Below the pieces are notes generated by a model. That model was given only the letters and a program-made list of their open reading frames with translations, did no database searches and was not told the origin of the DNA. From Schlegelella_A sp038231215 (GTDB taxonomy: Bacteria; Pseudomonadota; Gammaproteobacteria; Burkholderiales; Burkholderiaceae_C), in assembly GCA_038231215.1 (NCBI GenBank), contig JBBRLS010000011.1, forward strand, positions 1 to 64,000: a stretch of DNA of 64,000 bases, written 5' to 3'. Positions within the stretch are counted from its first letter, which is position 1. Each line of letters opens with the position of its first letter. Below, in pieces: positions 7,585 through 17,964 of the stretch. The translations under genes were made by a program, and so were the position numbers.

Positions 7585-10122
7585 TCAGTCCGCTGGCGCG
7601 GCGCGGCGACCAAGGCCCCACTTGACCGCCTCGAACCACAGCAGGCTCAACGCCGCGGCGCCGACCCCGGCCAACAGCATCGCCGGCGAGGGCGTGGCAA
7701 ACGAGAACAGGCCGCTGGCCACCGGTACGCCGAGAATGCCTGCGAGCACAGCCACGGTGGCGACCGCAATCCAGACGAAGGCTGGGTTCGATCCGGCGCG
7801 CGCCAGCAGCGCGGACTGGTTCCAGAATCGATTGGCGAAGATCAGGCCGAGGTTCGACAACACCAGTACCGAGAACGTCATCGCACGCGCTACGTCGTCC
7901 GACTTCGAGAACTCGCGCGCCAATACATAGACCCCGAGCAGCAAAGCCAGCAGTCCCAGGCCTTGCCACAGGCCGCGGATCAACACGGTCTTGTCGAACA
8001 GACGGGCATCCTGCCGGCGGGGCGGCACGTTCATCGCATCGGCTTCCAGGGGCTCGGCTTCGAACACCACCGAACACGCCGGGTCGATGATCAACTGCAG
8101 GAAGAGGATGTGTACCGGCATCAACAGCATCGGCCAGCCGAACATCACCGGCAGGATCGACAGGCCGACGATGGGCACGTGCACTGCGACCACGAAGACG
8201 ATGGCCTTGCGCAGGTTGGCGAAGACGCGCCGCCCATAGCGCACGGCCGTCACCAGAGACGAGAAGTCGTCGTTCAGCAGGACCAGCGCGGCGGCTTCGC
8301 GGGCCACATCGGTGCCACGCGCGCCCATGGCCACGCCGATGTGGGCGGCCTTGAGCGCAGGCGCATCGTTGACGCCGTCGCCCGTCATCGCGACGATGTC
8401 GCCGCGCGCCCGGAACGCCTGAACGAGGCGCAGCTTTTGCTCCGGCCGCACCCTGCAGAAGACCTGCGTGTCAGCGAGCCGCTTCGCCAGCTCTTCGTCG
8501 TTCAGGGCCGAAAGCTCTGCACCGGTCATGACCCGGCCGTCCGCAGCGAGGCCCGCTTGCCGTGCGATCGACAACGCCGTCGCCGGGTGGTCGCCGGTGA
8601 TCATCACGACGCGAATGCCCGCGGCTCTGCACTGGGAAATAGCCTTCGGCACGTCGGGGCGAAGCGGGTCCTCCAGCGCGACGAGTCCGAGGAACTCGAA
8701 GTCGAAGTCGTGTTGTCCGGCTGGCAGCTCACCCGCTGCAAACACTGCCCGCGCGACGCCCAGCACGCGCAGACCATCGCCAGCCATGGCCGCCACCTGC
8801 GCCGCGATCGCAGCCTGGCGCATCGCATCCAGGTGGCACAGGTCGACGATGGCTTCGGGCGCGCCCTTGGCGGCGATCATCCGCGCCTGCTGGTCGGGCG
8901 ATTGCCAGACCCGTGACATCGCCAGCATCTCGCGCGACAGCGGGTAGTCGTCCACCAACGTCCAGTCGCCGTGCAGGTGCTCGGTGCCGGCGAGCAGTCG
9001 TTTGCCGGCCTCACCGATGGCCGTCTCCATCGGATCGAAGGCGCGGCGATGACTGGCCAGCACCGCGAACTCGAGAACGCCGTGCAGAGCTTCCTGAAGC
9101 GGCACCGAGTCGGCCTTTGCGCTGTCGTAGGCGTCGGCTTCTGTCCACAATCGGCGCACCGCCATCCGGTTGGCGGTCAACGTGCCCGTCTTGTCGACAC
9201 AGAGCACCGTGGTCGCTCCGAGCAGCTCGACGGCCGGGATGCTGCGCGCCAGCACCTTCTCGCGCGCCAAGCGCCACGCGCCCAAGCCCAGGAACAGCGT
9301 GAGGATCACCGGCAGCTCCTCGGGAAGGACGGCCATGGCCAGCGTCAATCCGGCCAGCAGGCCGTGCAGCCAGTCGCCCGTACTGATCCAGTACGCGACG
9401 GCCAAGCCGGCGGCGAGCACCAGGCCGACGATGGCCACGCGCTTGACGACCCCACGCGTCTCGTCCTGGATCGGCGTGTTCTCGCCGCCCAGGCCCGCCA
9501 GCGATTGGCCGATGCGGCCCAGGGCGCTGCGCTGGCCGGTAGCCACGACACGGCCATGCGCAGTGCCTTGTGTCACCAGCGTTCCGGAGAACACCCGGTC
9601 TTCGCCTTCCGTTGGTTCAGGAGCTTCGACCCCGCCCGCAATCGCGGCGGCCTGCTTGCTCACCGGCACCGATTCGCCCGTGAGCATCGATTCGTCGACG
9701 CTGAGATTGGACGCCTCGATGAGGTCCAGGTCGGCCGGCACCCGATCACCCTCGGCGAGCAGCACGATGTCGCCATACACGAGCTCCCGGCTCGCCACCT
9801 TGCGCGTCTTGCCGTCACGCAGGACGAGCGCCTGCGGGCTGGACATGTCGCGCAACGCCTCGAGCGAACGCTCCGTGCGCCGCTGCTGCACGAAAGTGAT
9901 GCCCATGACGACGAAAACGAAGCCCAGCAGCATGAGGGCTTCGTCGCGGTCGCCCAGCGCCAGGTAGATAGCGCCGCAAGCCACCAAAAGCACGAACATC
10001 GGCTCGGCGACGACGTCGCCGAGCAGGCGCAGCACGCTGCGCGGCCGGGAGACAGGCAGCTCGTTAGGTCCGTCGCGCGCCAGGCGCTCGCGCGCCTCGG
10101 TATCGGTCAGGCCCGCGTGCAT
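7585..10122 (-). CDS. cation-transporting P-type ATPase
   Basis: About 845 residues from the ATG at 10122; a GTG at 10155 would add 11 residues. The order is an N-terminal cation-ATPase domain, an actuator domain with TGES, the phosphorylated Asp near residue 310 in DKTGTLT, the hinge TGDGVNDAP near 580, and a C-terminal membrane domain, the layout of P2-like (calcium-type) ATPases. The transported ion cannot be read from the sequence. It lies downstream of a broken CDF transporter gene and a BON lipoprotein on the same strand, suggesting a metal-ion or envelope-stress cluster. Confidence 0.9.
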   Translation of the reverse strand: MHAGLTDTEARERLARDGPNELPVSRPRSVLRLLGDVVAEPMFVLLVACGAIYLALGDRDEALMLLGFVFVVMGITFVQQRRTERSLEALRDMSSPQALVLRDGKTRKVASRELVYGDIVLLAEGDRVPADLDLIEASNLSVDESMLTGESVPVSKQAAAIAGGVEAPEPTEGEDRVFSGTLVTQGTAHGRVVATGQRSALGRIGQSLAGLGGENTPIQDETRGVVKRVAIVGLVLAAGLAVAYWISTGDWLHGLLAGLTLAMAVLPEELPVILTLFLGLGAWRLAREKVLARSIPAVELLGATTVLCVDKTGTLTANRMAVRRLWTEADAYDSAKADSVPLQEALHGVLEFAVLASHRRAFDPMETAIGEAGKRLLAGTEHLHGDWTLVDDYPLSREMLAMSRVWQSPDQQARMIAAKGAPEAIVDLCHLDAMRQAAIAAQVAAMAGDGLRVLGVARAVFAAGELPAGQHDFDFEFLGLVALEDPLRPDVPKAISQCRAAGIRVVMITGDHPATALSIARQAGLAADGRVMTGAELSALNDEELAKRLADTQVFCRVRPEQKLRLVQAFRARGDIVAMTGDGVNDAPALKAAHIGVAMGARGTDVAREAAALVLLNDDFSSLVTAVRYGRRVFANLRKAIVFVVAVHVPIVGLSILPVMFGWPMLLMPVHILFLQLIIDPACSVVFEAEPLEADAMNVPPRRQDARLFDKTVLIRGLWQGLGLLALLLGVYVLAREFSKSDDVARAMTFSVLVLSNLGLIFANRFWNQSALLARAGSNPAFVWIAVATVAVLAGILGVPVASGLFSFATPSPAMLLAGVGAAALSLLWFEAVKWGLGRRAAPAD

Positions 10123-10215
10123 CGCAGATGCCGGCCGTTGTTCACGGGGCAGCACTCATCCGTGTACCTTCAGGCTGCGCTTTCCAGTATTCGCCTTTGG
10201 GGCGGCCGGGCGGTC

Positions 10216-10849
10216 TCATGGCTTTGCCGTGATCGCCCTGGAAGCATGGTCCAGGTCAGGCCTCTTCCACGGGTCCACGTGCGTCATCAGGTTCAGCACG
10301 CGGTGGCGTTGCAGCACACGCTGTCGTGCCACGACCGCGATGTCGTGCCCGGCTTCGACGGTGATGGCCGCATCCAGTTCGATATGCGCGTCGACGACAA
10401 TCATGTCGCCCATCTTGCGGGTGCGCACGTCATGCACATTGCTCACCCCAGGGCGTGTCCATCAAGGTCTTGCGAATGGCATCGACCTCCTGCTCGTCCA
10501 CGGCGCGGTCCATCAGATCGTGGAGCGCGTCCCATCCGAATCCCCAGCCCATCCTGGCGACCATGAAGCCGACGATCAGCGCGGCGATCGGGTCGAGGAT
10601 CGGATAGCCCGCCAGGTTGCCGGCGATGCCGAGGCCGGCCACCAGCGACGACGCGGCGTCGGATCGCGCATGCCAGGCGTTGGCCACGAGCATGCTCGAC
10701 CTCACGCGCATGCCGACCACTACGTGCGTGATGGTCAGCACGAGGTTGACGCCCACGCTGAACCACGTGCTTCGCGACCCAGCGACGGCACGTTCGGCTG
10801 GGGTGTGTCGAGAGTCCTCGGAATCGTCGAATGAGTCGTCGCGGTTCAT
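10216..10849 (-). pseudogene. cation diffusion facilitator (CDF) transporter, internally deleted and frameshifted
   Basis: The first frame (10849 to about 10447) has one N-terminal membrane helix fused directly to the TM5 region with its HxxxD motif (NAWHARSDAASS), followed by TM6. TM2 to TM4, which carry the first HxxxD metal-site pair and the Gly/His loop, are missing. The reading frame then breaks in a CCC-TGGGG run at 10446-10453; the other frame continues with VHDVRTRKMGDMIVVDAHIE, the cytoplasmic CDF domain, to 10216. About 210 codons remain of a family near 300-380. The internal loss cannot be a single-base sequencing error, so the gene is very probably dead. Confidence 0.85.
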
Positions 10850-11002
10850 CGTGCCGGGTTCGGATCGTCGACGCGACGATCGCGCCGTCGCGATCGCGCG
10901 GGGGTCAGCTCGGAAGCATCCGGCGCAGCGCGTCGATCACGATCAGCATCAACCAATGGAGTGCGATGGAGGCCCTGTCATATCGAGCGTTCGGCACCTG
11001 GT

Positions 11003-11341
11003 TCACTTCTTGAGGGTCAGCTCATCGTGGATGCTGTGCACGCCATCGGCTCCCCGAGCGAGCTTGATAGCGGCATCGACCTGGCTCTGGGTGTCGACGA
11101 CGCCGATCAGGCGCACGTCGCCTTTCAGCGCGATGACATTGATATCGAATCCTTTGAGAGCGGCGTCCTGCAGCAGAGCCGTCTTGACATGCGTCGTCAC
11201 CTCGCCATCGGCTACGTTGGCGGCGTTCGAGGTGCCCGGCTGCGCAACTCCACCAGCTTCGGGGGTCTTGGCGCAACCTGCCATCAACGCAAGGGCGACC
11301 ACGGCGACGCTCCAGAAATGCGTTCGTAGATGTTTGTTCAT
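11003..11341 (-). CDS. BON-domain lipoprotein
   Basis: 112 residues. The N-terminal signal ends in the lipobox LMAGC. The rest is one BON domain (VKTALLQDAALKGFDINVIALKGDVRLIG), as in OsmY-type periplasmic or membrane-associated stress proteins. ATG at 11341 has GAGGA upstream. Confidence 0.9.
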   Translation of the reverse strand: MNKHLRTHFWSVAVVALALMAGCAKTPEAGGVAQPGTSNAANVADGEVTTHVKTALLQDAALKGFDINVIALKGDVRLIGVVDTQSQVDAAIKLARGADGVHSIHDELTLKK

Positions 11342-11514
11342 GCGGGTGTCCTCGGTTGTGGGCGGAGTGCCCGCCATTTCTCGACCCGGTCAAGTTACTC
11401 GACCGCACAGATTCTTTCCGTGCATTGCCGGACAAGGGGGAACGGTAGGCGGTGGTGTTGGCGGCGCCATTGCGCTGCATCAACTCCCGTCGCTGTCGAA
11501 GGCTCTCGCGGTCT

Positions 11515-12018
11515 TCAGACCGGCTTCGCGGCGAGCAACATTTCCGTGTGGTCGATTCCGTCTTCGAGGTAGGTCGGGCCGACGGCGACGAAACCGAGAC
11601 TCGCGTAAAAGTCCTCGAGCCGCGTCTGCGCCGAAATGCGGATCGCCATACCGGGCCAGACCTCTGCCGCATGGGCAATGGCGCGCACCATCACTTCGCG
11701 CCCGAGGCCGCGCCCGCGACCCGCGCCGACGGTGACGACGCGGCCGATCGATGCCTCGGCGTACTTCACTCCCGGGTCGATGACGCGCGCGTAGGCGAGC
11801 GGCTCGCGCTGCGCCGAAGACCACGCGGCGAGATGAAATGCCTGCTCGTCGCAGCCGTCGACATCGAGATAGATGCACTGTTGCTCGATGGCAAAGGCCA
11901 TCTGCCGCGCGGCGTAGATGTACTGCAGCTCGCGCACCTGCAATTCGTCGAAACGGCGCCAGCGCCAGTCGACGCCGTCGACGAGCGGCATTTGTCCTGC
12001 AACCACCGCTCCGCTCAT
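11515..12018 (-). CDS. ElaA-type GNAT acetyltransferase
   Basis: 167 residues resembling ElaA: an N-terminal EQQCIYLDVDGCDEQAFH segment, then AYARVI, GRVV, GRGLGREVM and the C-terminal FYASLGFVAVGPTYLEDGI. The substrate is unknown. ATG at 12018 overlaps the upstream permease stop (ATGA); it is the last gene of a five-gene coupled set. Confidence 0.88.
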   Translation of the reverse strand: MSGAVVAGQMPLVDGVDWRWRRFDELQVRELQYIYAARQMAFAIEQQCIYLDVDGCDEQAFHLAAWSSAQREPLAYARVIDPGVKYAEASIGRVVTVGAGRGRGLGREVMVRAIAHAAEVWPGMAIRISAQTRLEDFYASLGFVAVGPTYLEDGIDHTEMLLAAKPV

Positions 12019-13186
12019 TTCATGGCCGCCTGACGAAGCATGCGCGCCACGAACCAGAGGCCGGCCACGGCGAGAACGATGCAGACGAAGAGGGGAATCA
12101 ATACCTGGGCGAGTCCGAAGTCCTCGCCCTTCAGGACCCGCGTCATCAAGCTGTTCTGCGCCAGCGCCGGCACCCAAAGATGCCAGGGCGCCTCGCCACC
12201 GAGGTTGAAGACGTTGACCAGTGGCAACAGCGAGATCACCAGGACGACGATGGTCGAGCTGGCCTGTGCCTCCTTGAAGGTCTTGCAACGTATGGCGACC
12301 GCCATCAGCACCGCCGACAGCGCGGCGGCAAAGGGCAGAAGGACGACGAGAAAGAGCAGCGCCTCGCGCAGCCCGTACTGGAACATCGCCGCCAGCGTGT
12401 CGCTGCGCAGCACCCACTGGCCGGGCAGGAAGCTGAACGAGCTCAGCACCGCGATCAGCATGCTCACGCAGGCGACCGCGCCCCACTTGCCGACGACCAG
12501 CGCCCAGCGTCGGGTCGGATTCATGAGCAGCGGCTCGAGCGAGCCGCGCTCGCGCTCGCCGGCCGTCGTGTCGAGCGCGGCGGTGAGCGCGCCGTAGAGC
12601 ACGGCCATCATCACGAAGTAGGGCAGCATGCCGGTGATCCGCGTCGCCCTCGTCTGCGTACTCGCCAGGTCGCGATCCTCGACCTGGATGGGCTCGAGAA
12701 GCTGAACGGCGACGCCGCGCAAGGCAAGATTGATCACTGCACGCTCGCGGCCGAATCCGCCGAGCAAACGCTCGATGCGCGCCGTCGCGGCCTCGGAACG
12801 CTGGTTGGCGCTGTCGGAGACGATCTCGACGATCGGCGCGTCGCCGCGTGCCAGTGCCGTCTCGAAGTCCAGCGGCACGACGACCACCGGATCGCTGAAG
12901 TTCGACTTGCGCAATTGCGCCTCGTAGTCGGCAGGCGGCTCCTTCACGGTATAGGTCTGCCGCTCCAGGAAGTTGCGCAGCGTCGGTGCGCTGGCCAGCC
13001 CGGCAACGTAGACCTCGCGCTGCTCTGCGCGCGACTCGAGCGAAGCGACCAGCGCCGAGATCGCCACCAGCACCAGCGGCCCGAGCAGCACGGACGACAC
13101 GAGCACCGTCAGCAGCGTGCGACGGTCGCGCAGGGCGTCGGTCAGCTCCTTGCGCAAGACCGTCAACACGGCGGCGAGATCGCGGC

Positions 13187-13190
<4 letters not shown>
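12015..13190 (-). CDS. ABC-2 type transporter permease (NatB-like)
   Basis: 391 residues. One N-terminal membrane helix (about 25-50) is followed by a large extracytoplasmic domain, then a cluster of about five helices in the C-terminal half, with the ERERGSLEPLLMNP loop typical of NatB/YhaP-type permeases. It pairs with the ATPase encoded immediately upstream, with an ATGA overlap. Exporters of this type handle sodium, peptides or drugs; the substrate here is unknown. Confidence 0.9.
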
Positions 13191-13992
<802 letters not shown>

Positions 13993-13996
<4 letters not shown>

Positions 13997-15501
13997 CGCG
14001 CCGGCTCCGAAGCCCTGGCGTTTGCCGAGCGCACCGAGACGAACGCTGTCGGCCGCGGCACGCGCGCTGCGCAGCCGGCGTCGACAGCAAGCGCCTCGGC
14101 ATCGGTGGCGGCGTCGATGAAGCGAAACACGACATCGCGCATGCAGCCGATCGCCATCACGCCGTGCCCGGCATTGGCGACGACGACGTGCCTGGCCGTC
14201 GGCCCGAGCGCCCTGGCAACGCGCTCGCCATGGCGCGGCGGTGTCGCCGGATCGATGCCGCCGCTCAGCACGAGCACCGGCGAGTCGCTCTTCGGCAGCA
14301 TGTAGAAGGCCGGCGGCACCGCGCCGCGCGGCCAGACAGCGCAGAGCCTCTCGTACAGGCCGGCGAACGCGGTGCCGAAGTCGGCGCCCGACATGTCGCC
14401 CGCGGCAGCGAGGCGCGGCATGTCTTCGGCACAGACGACCGAGAGATGCATGCCGGTCGCGAGCCGGCTCGACTTTCTCGCGAGCTGCGTCGCGCCCAGC
14501 CCGATCAGGCCGGAATAGTCGCCGCGCGTCGCCGCGTCGATGGCTTCGGGCAAGGCGGCGGCGAGCGGCGGCGAGTAGAGCGCACCGCGCACCGCGCCCA
14601 GCACGAGATCGCGGGTCAATACGAAGGTCTCTTCCCGCCCGGTCAGCGGGTGCGTCGCCTTGACTTCGCGCGGCAGGCTCTGCAGAAGTGCAGCGAATCG
14701 CGCATGCAGATCGGGATGGGCCTTGGCGCAGGCAGGGTCGGCGGCGCAGGACTCGACGAGCCCGTCGAACGATGCCTGGTTGTCCGTCGAAAAGCTCGTC
14801 GGCAAGGCCATGTCGGCGGGCGCCACTCCGTCGATCACCGTTCTTCGCACCGTACCCGGAAACTGGCGCAGCACTTCGAGCGCCACCCGCGTTCCATACG
14901 AGCCGCCCACCAGGTCGATGCGCTCGGCGCCGAGCTGGCGCCGCACCGCGTCGAGATCCTGGACGGCGATCGTCGTCGTGAAGAAGCCAAGGTCGCTCTC
15001 GGCCTTGATGTAAGGCAACTTCAGGAGCGCAGCCTTGCATTGCGCGACGATGCGAAGCTGGCGCTCGGGGCCGGCCTGATCGGCGAGCGACTCGTCGTCG
15101 GGATCGTCCTTGCAGGTCAACGGAGCCGATCCTCCGGTGCCGCGCTGATCGACGAAGACGATGTCGCGCCGGTTGTTGAGACGCGACAACAGCGACATCA
15201 CCTGACCGGCCAGCGCGACGGCGCTTTGCCCCGGGCCGCCGGCGAGAAAGAACACCGGGTCGGCGAGCTTGCGCCGCGCCATCGCCGGCACGACGACGTA
15301 CTTGATCTCGAGCGTGCCGCGCTCCGCGTGCGCGGGATCGAGCGGCCGATGCACGCTGCCGCAGAGCACGCCGTTGCGGATGCCGGCGACATGGCAATCG
15401 GCGAGGCCCGGCGCCGCATCGGCCGCACGGGCCGATGGCGCGCCCACGAGCGCCGCTGCCAGCGCGGCCGCAGCCAGGATCCGCGCTGCGCTCGACCTCA
15501 T
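13993..15501 (-). CDS. secreted alpha/beta hydrolase (TAP/proline iminopeptidase-like)
   Basis: 502 residues with an N-terminal signal peptide (about 1-27). The FFLAGGPGQSA oxyanion region, the DQRGTGGS motif and the nucleophile in GGSYGTR match S33/tripeptidyl-aminopeptidase hydrolases. The C-terminal part has LVLSGGIDPATPP and NAGHGV, which would carry the acid and His. Probably periplasmic. The linkage to an ABC exporter suggests processing of a shared peptide-like substrate (inference). It overlaps its neighbours as ATGA at both ends. Confidence 0.88.
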
Positions 15502-15866
15502 TCGCCGAGCGTTCGCTTCAGCTCGCCGTTGGCGACCAGCACTTCGACTTCCTGGGCGCCACCGATCAACGTGCCCTTGACGAAGACCATCGGAAAGGTG
15601 GGCCAGCCAGTCCACATCTTCAGCGCGTTGCGCGTTCGCCAGCCCTTGAAGTAGCTGCCGAACTCAAGGTAGTGGTGGGCGACTCCGGCGGCGGCGAGCG
15701 CCTTGCGCGCGCGCCGGACGTAAGGGTTGCCGGCCATGCCGACGACGAGCACCGGGTTCGACGTCGCCGCCGCTTGCACGTTGAAGACCATGTCGGCATT
15801 CAGCGTCGCGATCCGCTCGCGAATCGCGGGGTGCAAGCGGGCTTCTTCGAGGACGGTGCGGGGCAT
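15498..15866 (-). CDS. glutaredoxin-like protein lacking the active-site cysteine
   Basis: 122 residues with the monothiol-glutaredoxin frame: WTGWPTFPMVFVKGTLIGG is the usual substrate-binding and GG motif. At the expected CxFC or CGFS site the sequence reads GMAGNPYVRRA, with no Cys. It is therefore unlikely to act as a thiol oxidoreductase. First gene of the coupled set 15866-11515. Confidence 0.8.
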   Translation of the reverse strand: MPRTVLEEARLHPAIRERIATLNADMVFNVQAAATSNPVLVVGMAGNPYVRRARKALAAAGVAHHYLEFGSYFKGWRTRNALKMWTGWPTFPMVFVKGTLIGGAQEVEVLVANGELKRTLGE

Positions 15867-15924
15867 GGCGGATCTCGGGCAGGTGCAGAGTGGCGGCGAC
15901 CATACCATCGCCGCGAAGACCGTT

Positions 15925-16812
15925 CTAGCCGGCGAGGACACCGCGCTGGAAATCGCTCACCGCGCGATCCAATTCGGCCGTCGTGTTCATCACGAAGGGC
16001 CCGTGCTGTGCGATCGGCTCGCTGAGCGGCCGGCCGGCGACAAGTAGCACATGCGCCGGCGCACCGAGGTCCGCCGGCGCCGCGAAGCGCACCCCCGTCG
16101 AGCCAATTTCATTGCCGAGCACGGCCATGCGCTCGATCTCGACGCGTGCCGGCGAGTCGCCGCCGATGTCCAGCGCGCCGGCATACACGTAGGCGAACGC
16201 GTTGTGCCCGGGCGGCAGCTCGGCGTCGAAGGTCACGCCGGCCGGTATGGCGATGTCGAGCACGATCGGCTCGGTGGTCGGCCGCGTCACGGCACCGACG
16301 ACATCTCGACTCGTGCCGGCGATGACGCGGACGCGAACCCCGTCGTCGGTAACCCGCACCGGCACAGCGCCGGGTGCGATGTCGCGGTAGGCGGGCGGCT
16401 GCATCTTGTCGCTGGCCGCGAGGTTGACCCAGAGCTGGAAGCCGGCCATCCGTCCCGCCTCCTGCTCCGGCATTTCGGAGTGGATGATGCCGCGACCGGC
16501 CGTCATCCACTGCACGCTGCCGGGCTCGAGCAGGCCGACGTTGCCGACGCTGTCGCGATGCCGCATGCGGCCCTCGAGCATGATCGTCACCGTCTCGAAG
16601 CCGCGATGCGGATGGTCGGGAAAGCCGCCGATGTAGTCGGCCGCGACGTCGCTGCCGAAGGCGTCGAGCATCAGGAACGGATCGAGACGCTGCTGCAATG
16701 GCTGGGTGAGGACACGCATGAGCTTCACGCCGTCGCCGTCCGAGGTTGGCTGGCCGCGAACGACGCGCTCGACGCCACGCGAGCGAAAGGGCTGGGAGGC
16801 TGATGTGTTCAT
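15925..16812 (-). CDS. pirin family protein
   Basis: 295 residues with the N-terminal cupin block DPFLMLDAFG, GFPDHPHRGFETV and GSVQWMTAGRGIIHSE. The metal ligands His-x-His and the later His and Glu are present. Bacterial pirins are cytoplasmic cupins; some have quercetinase activity or modulate metabolic enzymes. It is transcribed divergently from the GST gene with a gap of about 140 bases. Confidence 0.93.
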   Translation of the reverse strand: MNTSASQPFRSRGVERVVRGQPTSDGDGVKLMRVLTQPLQQRLDPFLMLDAFGSDVAADYIGGFPDHPHRGFETVTIMLEGRMRHRDSVGNVGLLEPGSVQWMTAGRGIIHSEMPEQEAGRMAGFQLWVNLAASDKMQPPAYRDIAPGAVPVRVTDDGVRVRVIAGTSRDVVGAVTRPTTEPIVLDIAIPAGVTFDAELPPGHNAFAYVYAGALDIGGDSPARVEIERMAVLGNEIGSTGVRFAAPADLGAPAHVLLVAGRPLSEPIAQHGPFVMNTTAELDRAVSDFQRGVLAG

Positions 16813-16953
16813 TCGATCAATGTAGCGGCCGGACGGCGAGACGCAAGTCCGGCGGCATTGCACACAACGTTGAAGTCCATTGAAGGCGATCGGAATGCGG
16901 ACTTCGCGCCGTCGCGGTGTAATACCGGTCCCAGCGCTCTCGACCTCCATCGC

Positions 16954-17562
16954 ATGAAGCTCTACTACAGCCCGGGCGCATGCTCGCTCTCGCCACACAT
17001 CGTCCTGCGCGAATCCGGCCTCGCCTTCGAGCCGGTGCTCGCCAGCACCAAGACGCACAAGCTCCAGGACGGCACCGACTACTACACGATCAACCCGAAG
17101 GGCTACGTGCCCCTGCTCGAACTCGACGACGGCGAGCGCCTGAGTGAAGGCCCGGTGATCGTGCAATACATCGCCGACCAGGTGCCCGCAAAGAAGCTGG
17201 CGCCGGCCGCCGGCACGATGGAGCGCTACCGCATGCAGGAGTGGCTCAACTTCATCACCAGCGAACTGCACAAGGGCATTGGCGGCACCTTCAACCCGGC
17301 CATGCCCGAAGAAGCCAAGGTGCTGATGCGCGCCAAGGCGCTCGACCGGCTGAAGTACGTCGACGCCCAGCTCGAAGGCAAGGACTACCTGATGGGCGAC
17401 GCTTTCACGGTGCCCGACGCCTACCTGTTCACGGTCACGAACTGGACCCGGCATGTCGGCATCGACATCTCCGGCCTGAAGAACCTCGGCGCGTTCATGG
17501 CGCGCATGTCGACGCGCCCGGCCGTGCAGGCAGCGCTCAAGGCCGAAGGCCTGCTGAAGTAG
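16954..17562 (+). CDS. glutathione S-transferase (GstA-like)
   Basis: 202 residues. The thioredoxin-like N-terminus MKLYYSPGACSLSPHIVLRE is the beta-class signature, with Cys10 as the likely catalytic residue. NPKGYVPLLEL and the C-terminal helical domain follow. ATG at 16954 is the family start. Confidence 0.93.
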   Translation: MKLYYSPGACSLSPHIVLRESGLAFEPVLASTKTHKLQDGTDYYTINPKGYVPLLELDDGERLSEGPVIVQYIADQVPAKKLAPAAGTMERYRMQEWLNFITSELHKGIGGTFNPAMPEEAKVLMRAKALDRLKYVDAQLEGKDYLMGDAFTVPDAYLFTVTNWTRHVGIDISGLKNLGAFMARMSTRPAVQAALKAEGLLK

Positions 17563-17570
17563 TCGAGGCG

Positions 17571-17936
17571 ATGCGCCGCCTGGTTCTTTGCCTGCTCGCG
17601 CTTGCCGCGGCGCCGATGTGCAGCGCGGCGCCTGCGCCCGGCCGCTACCAGGCGACGCTTTGTGTCGCCACGTCGGCCTCGGCGCCGCCCTCCTGCGGGC
17701 CCGCCGAGCTGGAGATCCAGTCCGCCTCGCGCGCCGAAGTGCGCGTGTCCGACTTCGTCTATCGATTGCATCTGCGGCCGGCGCAGGTCGATGTCTCGAC
17801 CAGGCAAGGCAGGATGGAGATCGACCAGTTCAGCGCCGAATACGCGTGGCAGGGCGACGTGCTGAGCTTCTTCGACGCGGCGAAGAAGGTGCGATACGAA
17901 GTGAAGCCAGGCGCGCAGATTCGATCGCCGCGCTAG
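17571..17936 (+). CDS. small secreted protein of unknown function
   Basis: 121 residues. A signal peptide (about 1-20, ending CSAAPA) is followed by a short region with two Cys that could pair. Not recognised beyond that. GAGG sits just before the ATG, nine bases after the GST stop, so it is probably cotranscribed with the GST gene. Confidence 0.7.
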   Translation: MRRLVLCLLALAAAPMCSAAPAPGRYQATLCVATSASAPPSCGPAELEIQSASRAEVRVSDFVYRLHLRPAQVDVSTRQGRMEIDQFSAEYAWQGDVLSFFDAAKKVRYEVKPGAQIRSPR

Positions 17937-17964
17937 TCATCGCCACCTGCGGCGCGGCCGCCCG

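Noticed and set aside
6976..8916. Long plus-strand open frame across mnmG and the P-type ATPase
   Set aside because: It lies antisense to two well-supported genes, has no domain match, and such frames are common in high-GC DNA.
10939..10952. FNR-like dyad (TTGATGCTGATCGT on the minus strand) upstream of the broken CDF gene
   Set aside because: Two mismatches in the right half-site and no second supporting feature; not enough to call a site.
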